Assembly (NCBI GenBank): GCA_037576215.1 | Contig: JBANDB010000001.1 | Location: forward strand, 7,688,001-7,752,000 | Direction of reading: 5' to 3' | Length of the DNA: 64,000 bases | DNA from: Armillaria gallica | Taxonomy: Eukaryota > Basidiomycota > Agaricomycetes > Agaricales > Physalacriaceae | In this document: piece after piece, positions 1-12,600 of the stretch | Layout: each line of letters opens with the position of its first letter | Numbering within the stretch: the first letter of the stretch is position 1 | Program-made: the position numbers and the translations under genes | Notes under the pieces: generated by a model | Seen by the model: the letters and a program-made list of their open reading frames with translations, nothing else | What the model was told of the DNA's origin: nothing | Database searches by the model: none

Positions 1-929
1 GCTGTGCCTACTGCTGTCACCAGTGTTTTGAAGATTGCTGAATGCTGTCCTTTGATGTTTCTGTTCTTTGTCTTTATGGACCATGCTGTTTATTCTTGGC
101 TGTAGATGCATCTCTTTTCCCATTCTTATGTTATCCCCTGTCCTCCAGCTGTCGCTATTGAATTGTGGCATCAATTGATGTTCTTCATGTGTGATTGCTT
201 TCTTCTCACCTCCACTTTCACATATCACATCTCACATTCATGCCGAAGTCATCCTCTTTAGTTTTATGTACCAAGCTCTGAGAGAAGAATCATGAGTACA
301 TGATATGTTGTCCATGTCTGTGCATTGAATTCTAACTCTTTTGCTTCCAGTTGTATTCTATTGCATAAAAAATAGATATATTATTCTAAGATATTTTGTG
401 TGCCTCAAATGTACTTACTATCAATGGTGCGACTGTGTCTAATGGGTAACAACCTCAACTTAAACCTGCGAGGATCTCTTGCCTCCATGTGAACTGCTCC
501 AACATGCCCTCAGGTGCTCTTGAGTCATATTTCATCACTGAAAGTATGGCTGATGTTTTTTTCTGAAGAAACCTCATTTGACACCGATGTTGAAGCTATC
601 CAGACAACATGCCATGCTCACCATCACAATATCCAGATGACAGATACTGGCTTGCATTGACTGGTTCCGTCCATGCATTCTACAGAAGTAAGTATCAAAG
701 TGAGATGAACAAAATAGAGTCATAATTGATGTTCGTTTTAGACTGAAGAACAGCCATTGATGAGACAGGAAATCATGCAATGACAATGCAGAGCTCGGGA
801 GAGAGCTGAGGTGTGTTTGATCCTCTCTTTTATCTTGCCATAGCATTTGACCTATATGCACAGGCAGAAAATACTGTCATGGTTCACTCTGTACAGCTGT
901 TCACTTAGGATGTTGACCACGATGAACCG
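1..929. other. no gene recognised; decayed non-coding sequence
   Basis: I see no coding region with a recognisable motif and no clear repeat end in this stretch. The sequence is AT-rich and poor in CpG, like the decayed elements to its right. It may include the upstream part of the Helitron that starts coding at 930, because Helitrons usually have a non-coding leader; I could not place a TC terminus. A stop (TAG at 906-908) closes the Helitron frame upstream of its first ATG. Confidence 0.4.
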
Positions 930-3900
930 ATGGTCAGTTATCCTGACAGGAGGGTGCATTCAGAATGTAGTCATACAAGTAGAGATGGTATGAATTATCG
1001 CTTCTGTATCTTACATTATTGTCAACAAGCAATGTCATTAGATGTCTTTGGAGCTGCACTGCATCTACAGGCTCAGCATGATGACCTCCCTCCTGGCCAT
1101 CAGCCATATCATGATCTTTTGTCATGCCATGACCTTGGTGAAATGTCATATGAATGTCCTTTCTGCCATGCACTTCACTGGTATACAGAGCAAGTGACCA
1201 GGAAAATCAATGGCAATATTGTCTTTGGTGTTCAATGCTGCAGAAAGGGTCAGGTGGTTCTGCCTCCTGCACGTGAACCTCCTCTGGCTCTCAGACAGCT
1301 TCTTAAAGCTAATGATGCTCAAGCAAAGGACTACCATGATTGAATGTGGATGTACAACCAGGCATTCAGTTTCACCTCTCTTGGTGTCAATGAAGATCAC
1401 TCTGTAAATCTTCACTAGTGTGGATCACCTGTTTTCCGCATTCAAGGGGAACTTTATCACTGTTCTGGCTCTCATTTACCCTCTCGCAATCAAGCCCCAT
1501 CATATGCTCAGCTGTATATCTATGAACTAAGAGACTCTATTGATCATCGCTGCCATAACAATCATGATCTGCAGAGAGATACCATTATGCTATTAGAGAC
1601 CATCCTTCACACACATCACCAATATGCCCTCATCTATCGTTATGCAGCTGAAATACTTGAACAGTATGGTGATAGTTCCAATAAGACTATCACTCTGTGT
1701 GTTGATCCCACATCTGATAAGCGTACACATAATCTTCCAACAGCAGATGAGGTTGCTGTCATCCTTCCTGATTGCTCCAGTCTGTCAGAATATAGAGATA
1801 TAATTCTCCATAGATGGGATGGTTCTTTGAAGTGTATACATAGCAATCATCCTGCATATGCACCCTTACAATATGTTCTTCTCTTTCCTTATGGGGAGAA
1901 TGGTTGGCATCCAGAGCTTAGACTGAATCAGCCAAAAGCTGTGAACCCTTCATGTTTGACCCTTTTACAATATGTTTCTCATCAACTGCAGGTTCAGCAT
2001 AATGTATACTCTACAATTCTTCATGGCCATCATCTACTACCGCGGTATATTGTTGATATGTGGGCAGCAATTGATCAAAATCACCTTGCTTATCTTCATA
2101 ATAATCAAGGTCTCTTCCATGCTAACTTTCAAAATGGACTTGATGATGCCCTCCACAATGATAGCATTGATCTCAACAATATTGGAAAGTGAACTATCTT
2201 ACCCTTATCATACACTGGTGGTCTATACCACATGTATCAGCAGTATCTAGATGCAATGGCCATTGCACAGTACTTTCGTAAAGTAGACATCTTTATGGCT
2301 ATGACTGCAAATCCAGAGTGACCTGAAATTTTATATGAACTTCTTCCAGGCCAAACAGTTTATGATCACCCAGATATTGTTGTGTGTGTATTCTGCCTCA
2401 AACGGGATGCAATTCTTAAAGAGATCAAAGAGGATGTCTTTGGCACTGTTGTTGCTTGGGTATATACAATTGAATTCCAGAAATGTGGCCTTCCTCATAT
2501 GCATATTCTTATCTTCCTTGATGGCCAATGGAAACTGTTTAATCCTGAACAAATTGATTCTATCATTCAAGCTCATTTGCCTGATCCTGTAACCCAACCT
2601 GTCCTCTTTGAAACTGTAAAGAGGTGTATGGTTCATGGACCCTGTGGTACTGTTAATCCTAATGCTCTATGTATGGAAAATGGTAGATGCACCAAGGGTT
2701 TTCCTAAACCTTTCTGTGACCAAACAAGGCTGACTGAAGACAGCTATCCTGAATATTATAGACCTGATGATGGACATACTTATCCTGTTGGCCAAGGTTC
2801 TAATGCCATAAATGTTGACAATCAGTGGATTGTTCCTTTCAATGCATACTTCTCTGCCAAATATGATTGTCACATTAATGTTGAGTGTGCAGTATCTATT
2901 GCATCATTCAAATATATCTTCAAATATATTCACAAAGGCCCTGACTATACTACTGTTGATATTGATGATGAAATCTCATGACATCTTCATGGCTGTTATA
3001 TTTCACCACCAGAAGCTAATTGGTGCATTTATGAATTTGATACACATGGTTGAAATCCACCTGTTGTTCGATTGCAGGTTAGCAAGCTTTGTGCTTTTTC
3101 TTTCATAACTTTCTCACTTTTGAATATCCAGGTCTCTCTGCCAAATGAAGATATAGTGACTTTTGATCCTGAACTCTCCCCTGACTCTATTCAAGAACAG
3201 ATTGAAGAGCAAAAATCAGCATTACCTGCTTTCTTTGCAGCTAATGCCAGCAATGATCCCAATATTCATGAAGTTGCACACCAATTGACATACCAAGAAT
3301 TTCCACTGAAATTTGTTTGGAATGCGACACACCGTAAATGGACTCAATGAGTTTATCAAAGAAGCTATGCCATTGGAAGAATGCATTTTGTTTCTCCAAA
3401 TGCTGGTGAACAATTTGATTTGCATATACTTCTCACTGTTGTCAAAGGTCCTACTTCATATGCAGATCTCTATAAATACAATAATGTGATCTATCCAACA
3501 TATTATGAAGCCTGTCTTGCTAGAGCATTACTTCAGGATGATGGAGAATGGAGACAATGCCTATCAGAGAGTTCAGAAATGAAAACAGGCTGCCAGCTTC
3601 AATGTTTATTTGTCACTATTCTTACCTGCTGTGCTCCTTCAGATCCAGCTGGGTTATGGAATGAATTTCATCATTATATCACTGACGATATTGTTCCTAA
3701 ACTTCACACTCTTGGAATAACAAATCCCTCTCTTGATGATTGTTATGACTATGGCTTATATTTGCTTGATATGATTCTTACTGAAACAGGAAAATCACTC
3801 CATCAAAATTATCCCTCCATGCCTCATTCTCAAAGAAACTGGGTCATGCATGCTCTTAATCCTTTGATAACCAATCAACTCAATTATAATCAAGAATCTG

Positions 3901-5366
3901 AAAAATTAAATTCAGAGCAAAGATCAGCTTTTGACAGCATTGTAGACTCTGTTTATCACAACTGCAATAAGATCTTCTTTTTGCATATTTCTGGTGGCAC
4001 AGGAAAGACATTTGTGTATAAAGCTATATGTCATCTCCTGCAGTCACAATCATACATTGTTCTCTGTGTCTCATCTTCTGGAATTTCTGCACTTCTTTTA
4101 ATTGGTGGCCACACATCTCATTTCATGTTCAAAATTCCAATTTCAGATTTAAATGGAGAATCATTCTGCAATATTCCTAAAGAGAGTCAATGTGCAGAAC
4201 TCATTTGACAGACTCACCTTATCATATGGGATGAAGCAGCACCACAACATCATTATGTAGTAGAAGCAGTTGAATGAACCTGTTATGATCTCAGAAACTC
4301 AGATAAATTTTTTGGTGAAATCACTGTTGTTTTCGGTGGTGACTTTCAGCAAACTTTGCCAATTGTTCCTGGAGGTAAATGTGCTGATATAATCAGAGCA
4401 TCTTTATCATTCTCTCCAATATGAGAACATATCCATATACTGTGCCCTATTAAAAATATGCACCTCCTCCAACATTCAGACACTGATACTGAATCATCAG
4501 ATTGTTCCTCTCCTTCAAACTTTAATGACCCAAAAATCTTTGCACCTTGGCTACTACATATCAGCCAAGGCTCTGATCTTCCATCCCAAACTGATTCAGC
4601 ATCTATTCCACTTCCACCAGAGCTATGTGTCAATTCCATTGAAGACCTTATCTCCTTCGTATATCATGGTATTGAAAGTACCCCACCACCACCTCCTGAA
4701 TATTTTCTGAATCGCACAATACTTGCTCCAAGAAACAATGATGTTGCTGATGCAAATGAATATATTCTGAATCTTATGTCAGGAGAAACTTTGTCTTTTC
4801 TTAGTGCTGATGAGATTATTAATGAGGCTGGTGCTGATGCTCCCTTTGATACTTATAATCCCCCCATACCTATTGAAGTTCTTTGCTCTCTGAATTCATC
4901 TTTCTTACCTCACAGTGAACTTCATCTAAAAATTGGGGCCCCAATTATTCTCTTATGCAACATTGATCCCACCAATGGTATGTGTAATGGTACATGCCTC
5001 ATTATTCTTTGAATGTCTACATGTGTCATAGAAGCACAAATTATTGGTGGTGATCACAATGGAAAAGTTGTCTTCATTCCTCATATTTGGTTAACTGCAT
5101 CTGATCATCATGCTCAAGTTTCTTTTTAATATTCTCACTGCCAATTTCCTGTCTGCCTTGCATTTGCAATGTCCATCAACAAAGCCCAAGGCCAATCTGT
5201 AAAATATGTGGGCCTTGACCTTCAAATACCAGTCTTTGCTCATGGTCAACTCTATGTTCCATGTTCAAGAGCTACCTCAGGCAAACACCTAAAATTTTTA
5301 ATACCACCTTCAAACAATGGTGGCCCTTCCACAATGAATGTAGTATACCACAATGCCCTAATCTAA
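930..5366 (+). pseudogene. Helitron Rep/helicase (HUH nuclease plus PIF1 helicase), broken by point-mutation stops
   Basis: This is the replication protein of a rolling-circle Helitron. All recognisable parts lie in one frame (positions divisible by three) from the ATG at 930 to TAA at 5364. In order: a Cys-rich N-terminal zinc-finger-like segment (CPFCHALHWY, then CC, about 1155-1245); the Helitron-like domain with FPYGENGWHPEL near 1890; the HUH nuclease motif GLPHMHIL near 2490; the two-tyrosine region KYIFKYIHKGPD near 2912; a PIF1 helicase with Walker A GGTGKT near 3994, Walker B IIWDEA near 4228, GGDFQQTLP near 4340; and the C-terminal NKAQGQSVKYVGLDL near 5178. A possible 54-bp GT-AG intron (3078-3131) is a multiple of three. 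Thirteen in-frame stops interrupt it: 1341, 1416, 2190, 2319, 2979, 3051, 3348, 4206, 4275, 4422, 5010 and 5127 are ones I checked by position, plus small uncertainty at the intron. Most replace a conserved Arg. No frameshift is needed. The catalytic motifs survive, but no full-length product is possible. Confidence 0.9.
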
Positions 5367-5376
5367 TTTATGATAT

Positions 5377-6535
5377 TTGTCCCTTCTGGTTTCTCACCAT
5401 ATGACTCACTCAAATTGTACCCACAGAAATTCAATTGAAATCACCAGTGACTGTTCTATTTTAATCTATATTCTTTCTCTGCAAACATTTACTCTTGCAT
5501 CAAACTCTAATCTCCTACTCTTCACATTGGAACCAAGTTTCTTTTTAATATGTGCTTCCTTTAATCTATACATTTGTGACACTCAACTCATTTACAACCA
5601 CTCAAATATGGAGTCTGAGAACAGTCCTGCTCTCCACATCCAAGTCTTCCATTCCACCAGCACTCTCAAGAAGCCATGACCAGCACCAGATCTTCCGCAA
5701 GAACTGAAAATAGTAGTGCCTCCCCTTATGGACTCGCTTACATATCCAGCACCTGTCAGCTCTGTAATTCCTCTAGGGAGTTGACAAAAACCATTGTTGT
5801 TGATACCCAGATGTTTCTTGGTAATACTACCGATAATTTTGTCCTTGCCTTATGCTTCTTCAATGCAAACAACATTGTCTTCAGAGATAAACCTGAAATG
5901 TTCATCATCCAAGCCAATGCACATCACCTTCTTTACCTTGCAGCTATTTTTCTTCTTATAATTATATCCTACAGATCATGAAAATGTACCTGGAAGACAA
6001 AATGTTCTTCTAGCCCTTGGTGACTATGCTCTTCAACCCAATGAGTATCAAGCTGTGGGTGATATTGTTTTTGTGCATATCATCTTCCTTGCAGTCACAC
6101 TGAAAAGCTGATTCATACCATGAGATGATGCAAATTGAGACAGAGGACACCTTCCCCCTCCCATTCATCACTGTCACTGGCTTAGTCCAAGACACCAGCA
6201 CCTCCCATTTCACTTTTGATATCAATGCCATGCAGTATACACAGTTCTTTGGCCACAAATGTACCTTTACCACTCACTTGATCTTCCCTGACTCACCCCA
6301 ATACAAAAACAAAAAGCCAATGCTGGTGAATAACCTCTTTGTCTCCATGTCCAGCTTTCTTTCATGTGTTGTATTCAAGGAACATGATCCCTCCCAACAC
6401 AATCCAATGCACGAAGTCCATCACTTCATCATTGATATCAACACCATCATGTTTCTTGGTGGCATCCCTCTCACACCTGTGAGCCCTACAAAACCAGGTA
6501 CATATTGTGTCCATTTATTCCTATTATATGTGTAG
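5377..6535 (+). pseudogene. decayed ORFs downstream of the Helitron gene, function unknown
   Basis: Three plus-strand coding-like pieces follow the Helitron helicase: 5377-5679, 5676-5981 and 6125-6535. The last two read like one protein with introns and frame damage: a segment with VVDTQMFLGNT at the start, a middle part around 5985-6085 (LALGDYALQPNEYQAVGDIVF), and a part beginning PLPFITVTGLVQDTSTSHFTFD near 6155. The last piece resembles uncharacterised basidiomycete proteins that I associate with repeats; an OB-fold-like accessory protein of the Helitron is possible but I cannot show it from motifs. It could also be an unrelated host gene fragment carried or hit by the element. No catalytic signature is visible. 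Confidence 0.35.
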
Positions 6536-7371
6536 TTTCTGACATTGTACTATACAGGTTCTTCTATCCAAGGAAATCAGAAACGGACCCTACAGACAGT
6601 TAATTTCAATTCACCCAACAGTCCAATAAAATGTTGATGAGCCTTGTGGGGAATATGGATGTCTTCTGTATATAGTTGTTTACCTACACCTTTAGCCATT
6701 CCTATTGTCCTTCGATATTCGTGTGATTGTCACTTACTCTTTTACCACTACCTTACTCATTTGTATCTTTGACTCTCTACTCTCAATACACCCCATTGGC
6801 ATGTGTAGCTCTTGGGTCAAGGAACCCTGTAAGGTGTCATATTTCTTACACTTTTTTACACATTTTTCATTGTGTATTGTGCTGTGGAGAACCACAGTAG
6901 GCTAACACTTACAGAACTACTTTTTTACCACAACTTCACTCTTCAATGGCTCAACAATCGGCCTCTGAGAGCTCTGCTGCAGTGCAGTGACAACCCACTC
7001 GATCTGAATCTCAACACGCCACCAATATCCTCCAGCAGTTGCTGAACTACACACCTTCTACAGAGTGTGTATCAGTACCACTAGCGACTGCTCCAGCACC
7101 CACATTGGCCACTGGAGATGTGAGTGCTATACCTGCAACCACTGCACTAGCCCCAACTACGCACTTGAATGTGCTCTATCGACCTTCAGGCATTTTCACC
7201 ATGCCTGAGGGTACTCCAGCATTGGAGACATCTGTCATTGGACATCTTTGCCCAGCGACATTCTCAGACTCTTGTTCCCCAGCTCACTCAATTGCCCCTT
7301 CTGTGGCAAGATCTCAGTGTTCTAATGATACACCGTCTACACATTCACACCTAGATTTTGCGATTTTATAA
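6536..7371 (+). other. non-coding stretch with one Thr/Ser/Pro/Ala-rich ORF of unknown status
   Basis: From 6536 to about 7038 I see no gene. An ORF at 7039-7371 (110 residues) is rich in Thr, Ser, Pro and Ala, with repeats of APT/ATT type. It has no recognised domain. It lies directly before the ACTAGT-rich block and may be the 5' end of a decayed gene or chance; low-complexity composition makes a chance ORF likely. Confidence 0.25.
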
Positions 7372-8546
7372 TAATACTATTGCATATCTATCTTACATTA
7401 GTGATACTTAGAGGACTATAGCTGAGGCTTCGAGCTGATAGTTAGACTAGTATGTGACTAGTAGAGCCAGGACTTAGATGCGATACCACTAGTGGGTTAA
7501 ATCTACCAGCCGGCCGTACTAGTGACTTGAATGCTAACAGGGCTAAGTGAATACAGCCACTAGTGGACAAGTAACGTAACTAGCACACCAAACAAGAAGC
7601 AGGGGACACAAATCTCGTGAAGTTTGGTCACTAGCGAGCCGATCTGGGCATAAATGCCTAAGTCAGATTAACTAGTTACATGGCAATCTCGAAACAGGAC
7701 TTAGAAATGAATTAGCAACGGATTAACCTTGAGGCAAATCTGACTAAGCGCAATACAGATCCATTGCGATCAGTACTAGTATAGCCGGGCTGCACCTTCG
7801 ATCACGATCGACAGCTGTTACAGGCACGCTCGCCTGGCTAGTCATTTATCCTTGGCACTAGTGGAGTGTCGCTGGGCCCAGGACATGGAATACAACCGCT
7901 AGTGGAGCTCCTAGGCTCACTAGTCAGCAAGCAACCATTTCTAGACCGACTATTGCGTGATTATTCACCATTATTCATGACTAGCCAAGAAATCCTTATC
8001 AATAATACCCCTCTAGTCAGTTATTTATATCTCGATCGTACCTTGTTTGTCAGTATATAAGTAGTAGAATAGGCACACGCACGGCTCAGGCAAGCCATCC
8101 CCGCAATTGTGACCTACTAGTCAGTATCTAGTGCCCCAATTAAAGGCTTTTGTGCTTAACCTCGACGGAGTGGCTACTAGTCGCTAAGTTACCCATAGCA
8201 TTGAGTGAATAGAAGTGTCTTAGAGCAATCTTTTGTGTCCTGCAAAGGCCAAGAGTGTTTAGAAGTTAGTTCAAGTGAGTTCTCAAAGTTTAAAGTATTA
8301 TTCTTAGGCCAAGAGCGCCACTAGTCTGCCTAGCAAGCGACTAGTCAAGCGTTTATTCACTTGTAGGACATTATAGGGCCAAGAGAGCCACTAGTTCGAA
8401 GCAGTCCCAGTCAGAGCGAGCGCAGTAGCTCAAGTTGAGTCACTATTCATCCAATTGTGTCTTACCAACCCCACTAGTGCGAGTAGTACGCTTGTATAGC
8501 TCACTAGTAATGAAATAAAACGTCTTTAAACAACTTTCCTTGATTA
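7372..8546 (+). repeat. ACTAGT-rich non-coding block, candidate 5' LTR/leader of the Gypsy-1 element
   Basis: This 1.17 kb block has no coding signature but holds at least 16 copies of the palindromic hexamer ACTAGT (starts near 7446, 7457, 7488, 7518, 7559, 7671, 7775, 7857, 7919, 8116, 8176, 8320, 8340, 8390, 8473, 8503), plus several CTAGTC/CTAGTG variants. It keeps more CpG than its surroundings. Its position just before the gag-like frame at 8547 suggests an LTR or leader. A matching downstream copy is not in the window, because the element is truncated at about 16.35 kb, so LTR status cannot be confirmed. I found no convincing TG...CA ends. Confidence 0.45.
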
Positions 8547-10936
8547 TTGAAGTCTGCAGAGTGCTTCTATTGTACTCGAAATGCCCAAATTCAATACATT
8601 GGTGATAAGTGTAGAGTTAGTGATTGGTTTAGTGTTGTTGGTGTTCATTGCCAGCCTCTAGTCCATTTGCCACTCGCCGTTACCAAGCACATCACCAAAC
8701 AAAGTAGTATCTCCTCAATCCACCATGCCCCAGATGATGTACTGGAGCAAGAACTGGCTTGTCGACAACAGCTTCAAGCCATGGGTGCCTATGACCAATC
8801 TCCGGGCTCGGCGCCTCCAGGTTATGCCCATGGAATTACTGACAGATTCTGTTTCCTGCAGGTATCGACTCACCACCCTGCAAGTGAGCAGCTTCCAGTG
8901 CCATCACCCCCTGTAACCTCTATTCTGACATCCCCTGAATCCCCTAAGGTCAGCACCCATGGGGAGGCTATGCCCATATTGTTTCCCAAACCACTGGAGG
9001 TCACGGCTGAGAATGTGAACCGGTTTATTGAGGAACGAGTTCATCTCACAGCTCGATGCTACGAGGACGGGCTCATATCCATTTCAATGCAGCGACAGAC
9101 TGCTAACAGTACTGTATTTCATGGTATACCTAGATTAGCAATGAATAAGTTTTTCGCTGCTAATTTGAATGCCTCCAGGCAATTCAATCCCATTCTGATG
9201 GATGTAAGACCACAACTAGGTGATTATCACTACAGTGCAGATGAGTACAGCGTGAACATTAACGCTGCCATCTCCAATCTCAATCTACCACAACAGCATG
9301 GTGAGTCTGGTTCTGACTATGCTTGACATGTCAATGCCCATGCTCGACTGTTGACAACCTTCATCAAAGGTGAATCTTCACCTACTCCTCAAACATCACA
9401 CAGCTCAGAAACTCAAAAGACAGTTGATGCCCTGAATGAAGCCTGATGTGAGGTATTCAATCGAGGTTTACTGCAACAGCTACATGACAAAGATATGCTG
9501 TTGTTCTGACAGACTATGGTCCCAGACCAAGGTGATCAGATCGATCTCTATGGAGATGCTACTCACCCAGATTTTCCAGGTATATGGATATTTCTTCCAC
9601 ATATATGCTCAGAGGTGTACAACCCTCTTTGAGCCTGTTTCCCACTGCTGGCAAGTACCTTTGTGCCACCAACCAGTATCCCCAATGCTCGTGTGCCATC
9701 GTCTGTGTCATGAGCATCGTCGCACACTATAGTTGACCCTATAGAAGAGCAGACCAAGGCTCTGATCTCTAAACTTAAGGGTGAGTATGATAGTGATGCT
9801 GATGATGAGGAAGATGCTCCTCTTGCCTCTAGGAAAGGAACATATGTCCCTCTGCATCATAGACTGATGTCTCAATGTCCTAAGGTCAAAAAGAAGGAAC
9901 CGCACCTCCAGTTTGGTGATTCAGTACCACAAGATTCACCAATGAGGCCAGAAGCTACTGCAAGACAAAATACTTGTATTCCTAGCAAAAAACCAAGTTC
10001 ACAGTCATCACAGACTCCACTGCAACCTACTAGGACATGTGTAGGAGCTGCTGCACCTAATCCTGACCCAGGAGACGATAGTTCCTCCAGCGACTCACAG
10101 GATTCATCACCAGAACTGCCTGGTGGTTCTAATTATCCACTGAAGCCACCTACTCCGCCTCAACAGTGTCCAGACTTTCAGGATAATGGTGACGCACCTC
10201 CAATCCCTCCAAATTGGCCTCAAGTTCCATCAAAAAATTGGGAGCCTGATGGCTATGAATTTCACAAGTCTGCTCATTATTTCGACTCTGTCTTTGCTCG
10301 AAATCAAGCTCATCAACCACAACAAGCTCAGGTACCACCTGTACCTCAAGAACAACCTCCAGTACATCCACCATGGACCTCACCATGCTTGGAGAGCCAT
10401 GCTAATCCAATTATTGTGGACAGCCCAACTCCTCCTCGAAACCGAGGTGCAGGTCGTCCTCCTAATGATCCTCCTCTGCCTCCACCACCTGGAGGTCCAG
10501 GATCCCATCGTAGTGGGTCCAGTAGCCAACATTCATCATGCTCTGATAATCCTCGAGCTTGCAAACTGACTCCTGCCCATTTTCAGGAAGTCCACTTCAC
10601 TTCTCAGGAACCTTGTTTTAACAATGAGGAGATATTTAAGTATCTCCCTGTTATGAGAACTGAGGTTGAAATCATGCTGGCGATTTTCCAGCAATATGAA
10701 TGCTTTGTGAATTGCAATCTCTTGTGTGCTCAGTGAGGACTGGATTCTAATGTCCAAAAAACATTGTTACAGAGCATTCCTCGTCCCCAAAAATATGAGG
10801 GGAGCTCTGATCTCATAGAGTTCAATGAGTGGATCTTCTCCATCATTAGATGGATGAAGATCGCAAATATTAGTGGCCTGGTGACATGCTTGAAAAGTGT
10901 TCACATGTGTAATTTCAGGAAATGTATCAATACATA

Positions 10937-12600
10937 CATTTTATAAGACCTAGATACCAAAGCAATGAGATATACCTTAGAGCGCCGTGTACTAAGTGCA
11001 GACAATGAAGTTCCTTGAGTGATGCTTGGTGGAGCGCAAGGCTTAACTGCAGAGTGATACCATAAGGGTTACACTAAGTCTAAAGCCCCAGCACTTGACA
11101 CTGAATACACTGACAATGCACAGAAGACATGCGCTAAGAATGGAACCGGTGAAGCTCAGGAGATAATTGATATGCAACCTTGATCTATGACACACAAGGC
11201 ACTGCCATGTCGGGAACTAGCACTCTAGACCTCAGAATGTTTAGAATTGAAGTAAGACCAATGTCTCTGACTTTGGCCGATGCACGTGAGGCCTAGACCA
11301 GATGCTGGTGGTCCTAGAAGACCATGGAAATCACTAGAAGATATTATTACCATAAATAAGAGTTGCAGGGTAGGCTATAACTCCAAGGAAATACTAGGTG
11401 ACGTCAGTATGTGTGGATAGCACAGTTAACCAATGTCGTGCAGCTGAGAGACCAGGATCTGGCCCCGAGATGGAGTGCTGAGTAAGCACCAAGCAATGGC
11501 GTGATTATGGCAACATGCCCGGGACTCAGGGAAGGAAGTTATGCCAGCCAGGAGTTACTATTTAAGGTTGTATTAATATGTAGAGCACATAGTATAAATA
11601 CCGTAGTGTAGTAGTAGTGTACAAGTTTCGGACTCCCATTGTAGGAGCGTGCAAGCCCTCAGCTTAGTGCTCTAGCTTCGGGTTTAGTTTGTAGCTTCGA
11701 GTGAGAGAATATACCTTTTATTGAGAATGTTTGAGTGACTTGAGTAGCGCGTGAGGCATAGAAAGCTTAGTGGGGGACTTGTGTACGGTTTGAGTGATTG
11801 GTTGACTGTGCTCCACCCTGAGAATAAGAGATATTGTGTCAGTGCAGATGCGCTCTTGAGTTTTGAGGGTTTCTTGTGATGTGCGGTGCTACAGGCAGCA
11901 GAGGTTCAAACCCTTTGGCTTGTCAGATGGCATTTCTTGTGTGTGAGATACTACAGGCGGCAGAGGTTCAAACTCTTTGGTCTGGTTAGTGTTCATACAG
12001 AGGCCTTCTTCTAACACGCAGTGCTACAGGCAGCATGGGTTCAAACCCTGTGGTCTGATTAGTGTGCGCTTGAGGGTTCTCATTTCTGCAAGCGGCAGAG
12101 GTTCAAACCCTTTGGCTTGTTGGACAGGGTTTATTTGGTTATTGTTTCTCTGGATTGGCACAGGTTCAAACCCTGTGGGTCTACAATCGGTTTGGAAGCT
12201 TGAGTGCATGGGTTCAAATCCTGTGGCTTGAGTGGATGTGTTTTGAAGGGTTTCTGCTTAGAGCACAAGCTTTGAGTCGTGTTTAGGGTGTGTTTAAGTT
12301 GCTTGTGGTCACCTGGGTGTGTCGTGCGAGGCTTATTGAGGGTTTTGTTGGTGTGTGGCAACGAGTTGTGTATTGTAGTACACCTTGCCTTGAGGCCTGG
12401 TGACATTGGTTGCCCCTCTTGTTATTAAAAGCCTTTGGACTTAGAGAGATCTAGATACCCTACGAGTGCTATCACTATACATGTGTATCATATATTCTGA
12501 GAGTTTAGTTGTGTTGCTTCAATCTGCTTCTATTGCATAATATCCCCCTAAGAACTTGAGGGTTTGTGTGTGTAGTGTTGGTGTGGGTGTGATTGGTGTC
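10937..12600 (+). repeat. insertion splitting Gypsy-1 gag, origin unresolved
   Basis: The gag core reads up to about 10880 and again from about 12630, so the roughly 1.6 kb between them is inserted. It carries no ORF with a known motif. The flanks share GCCTG (near 10879 and 12622), a possible 5-bp target duplication, but the ends do not show clean TG...CA or TIR termini and nearby GT/AG borders are also present. Its right half holds the T-arm-like units listed separately. Candidates are a solo LTR or a non-autonomous tRNA-derived element. Confidence 0.4.
11889..12232 (+). repeat. six tRNA T-arm/B-box-like units in tandem
   Basis: The motif GGTTCAAAYYC occurs six times: 11903, 11965, 12038, 12100, 12163 and 12211, at spacings of 62, 73, 62, 63 and 48 bp. 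The first four are preceded by ACAGGCRGCA or AGCGGCAGA. The unit at 12161-12178 forms a clean hairpin, CACAGG-TTCAAA-CCCTGTG. The RNA polymerase III B-box consensus is GGTTCGANTCC; these have CA where the consensus has CG, as expected after CpG decay. I do not see matching A-boxes or cloverleafs, so these are not functional tRNA genes. Confidence 0.5.
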
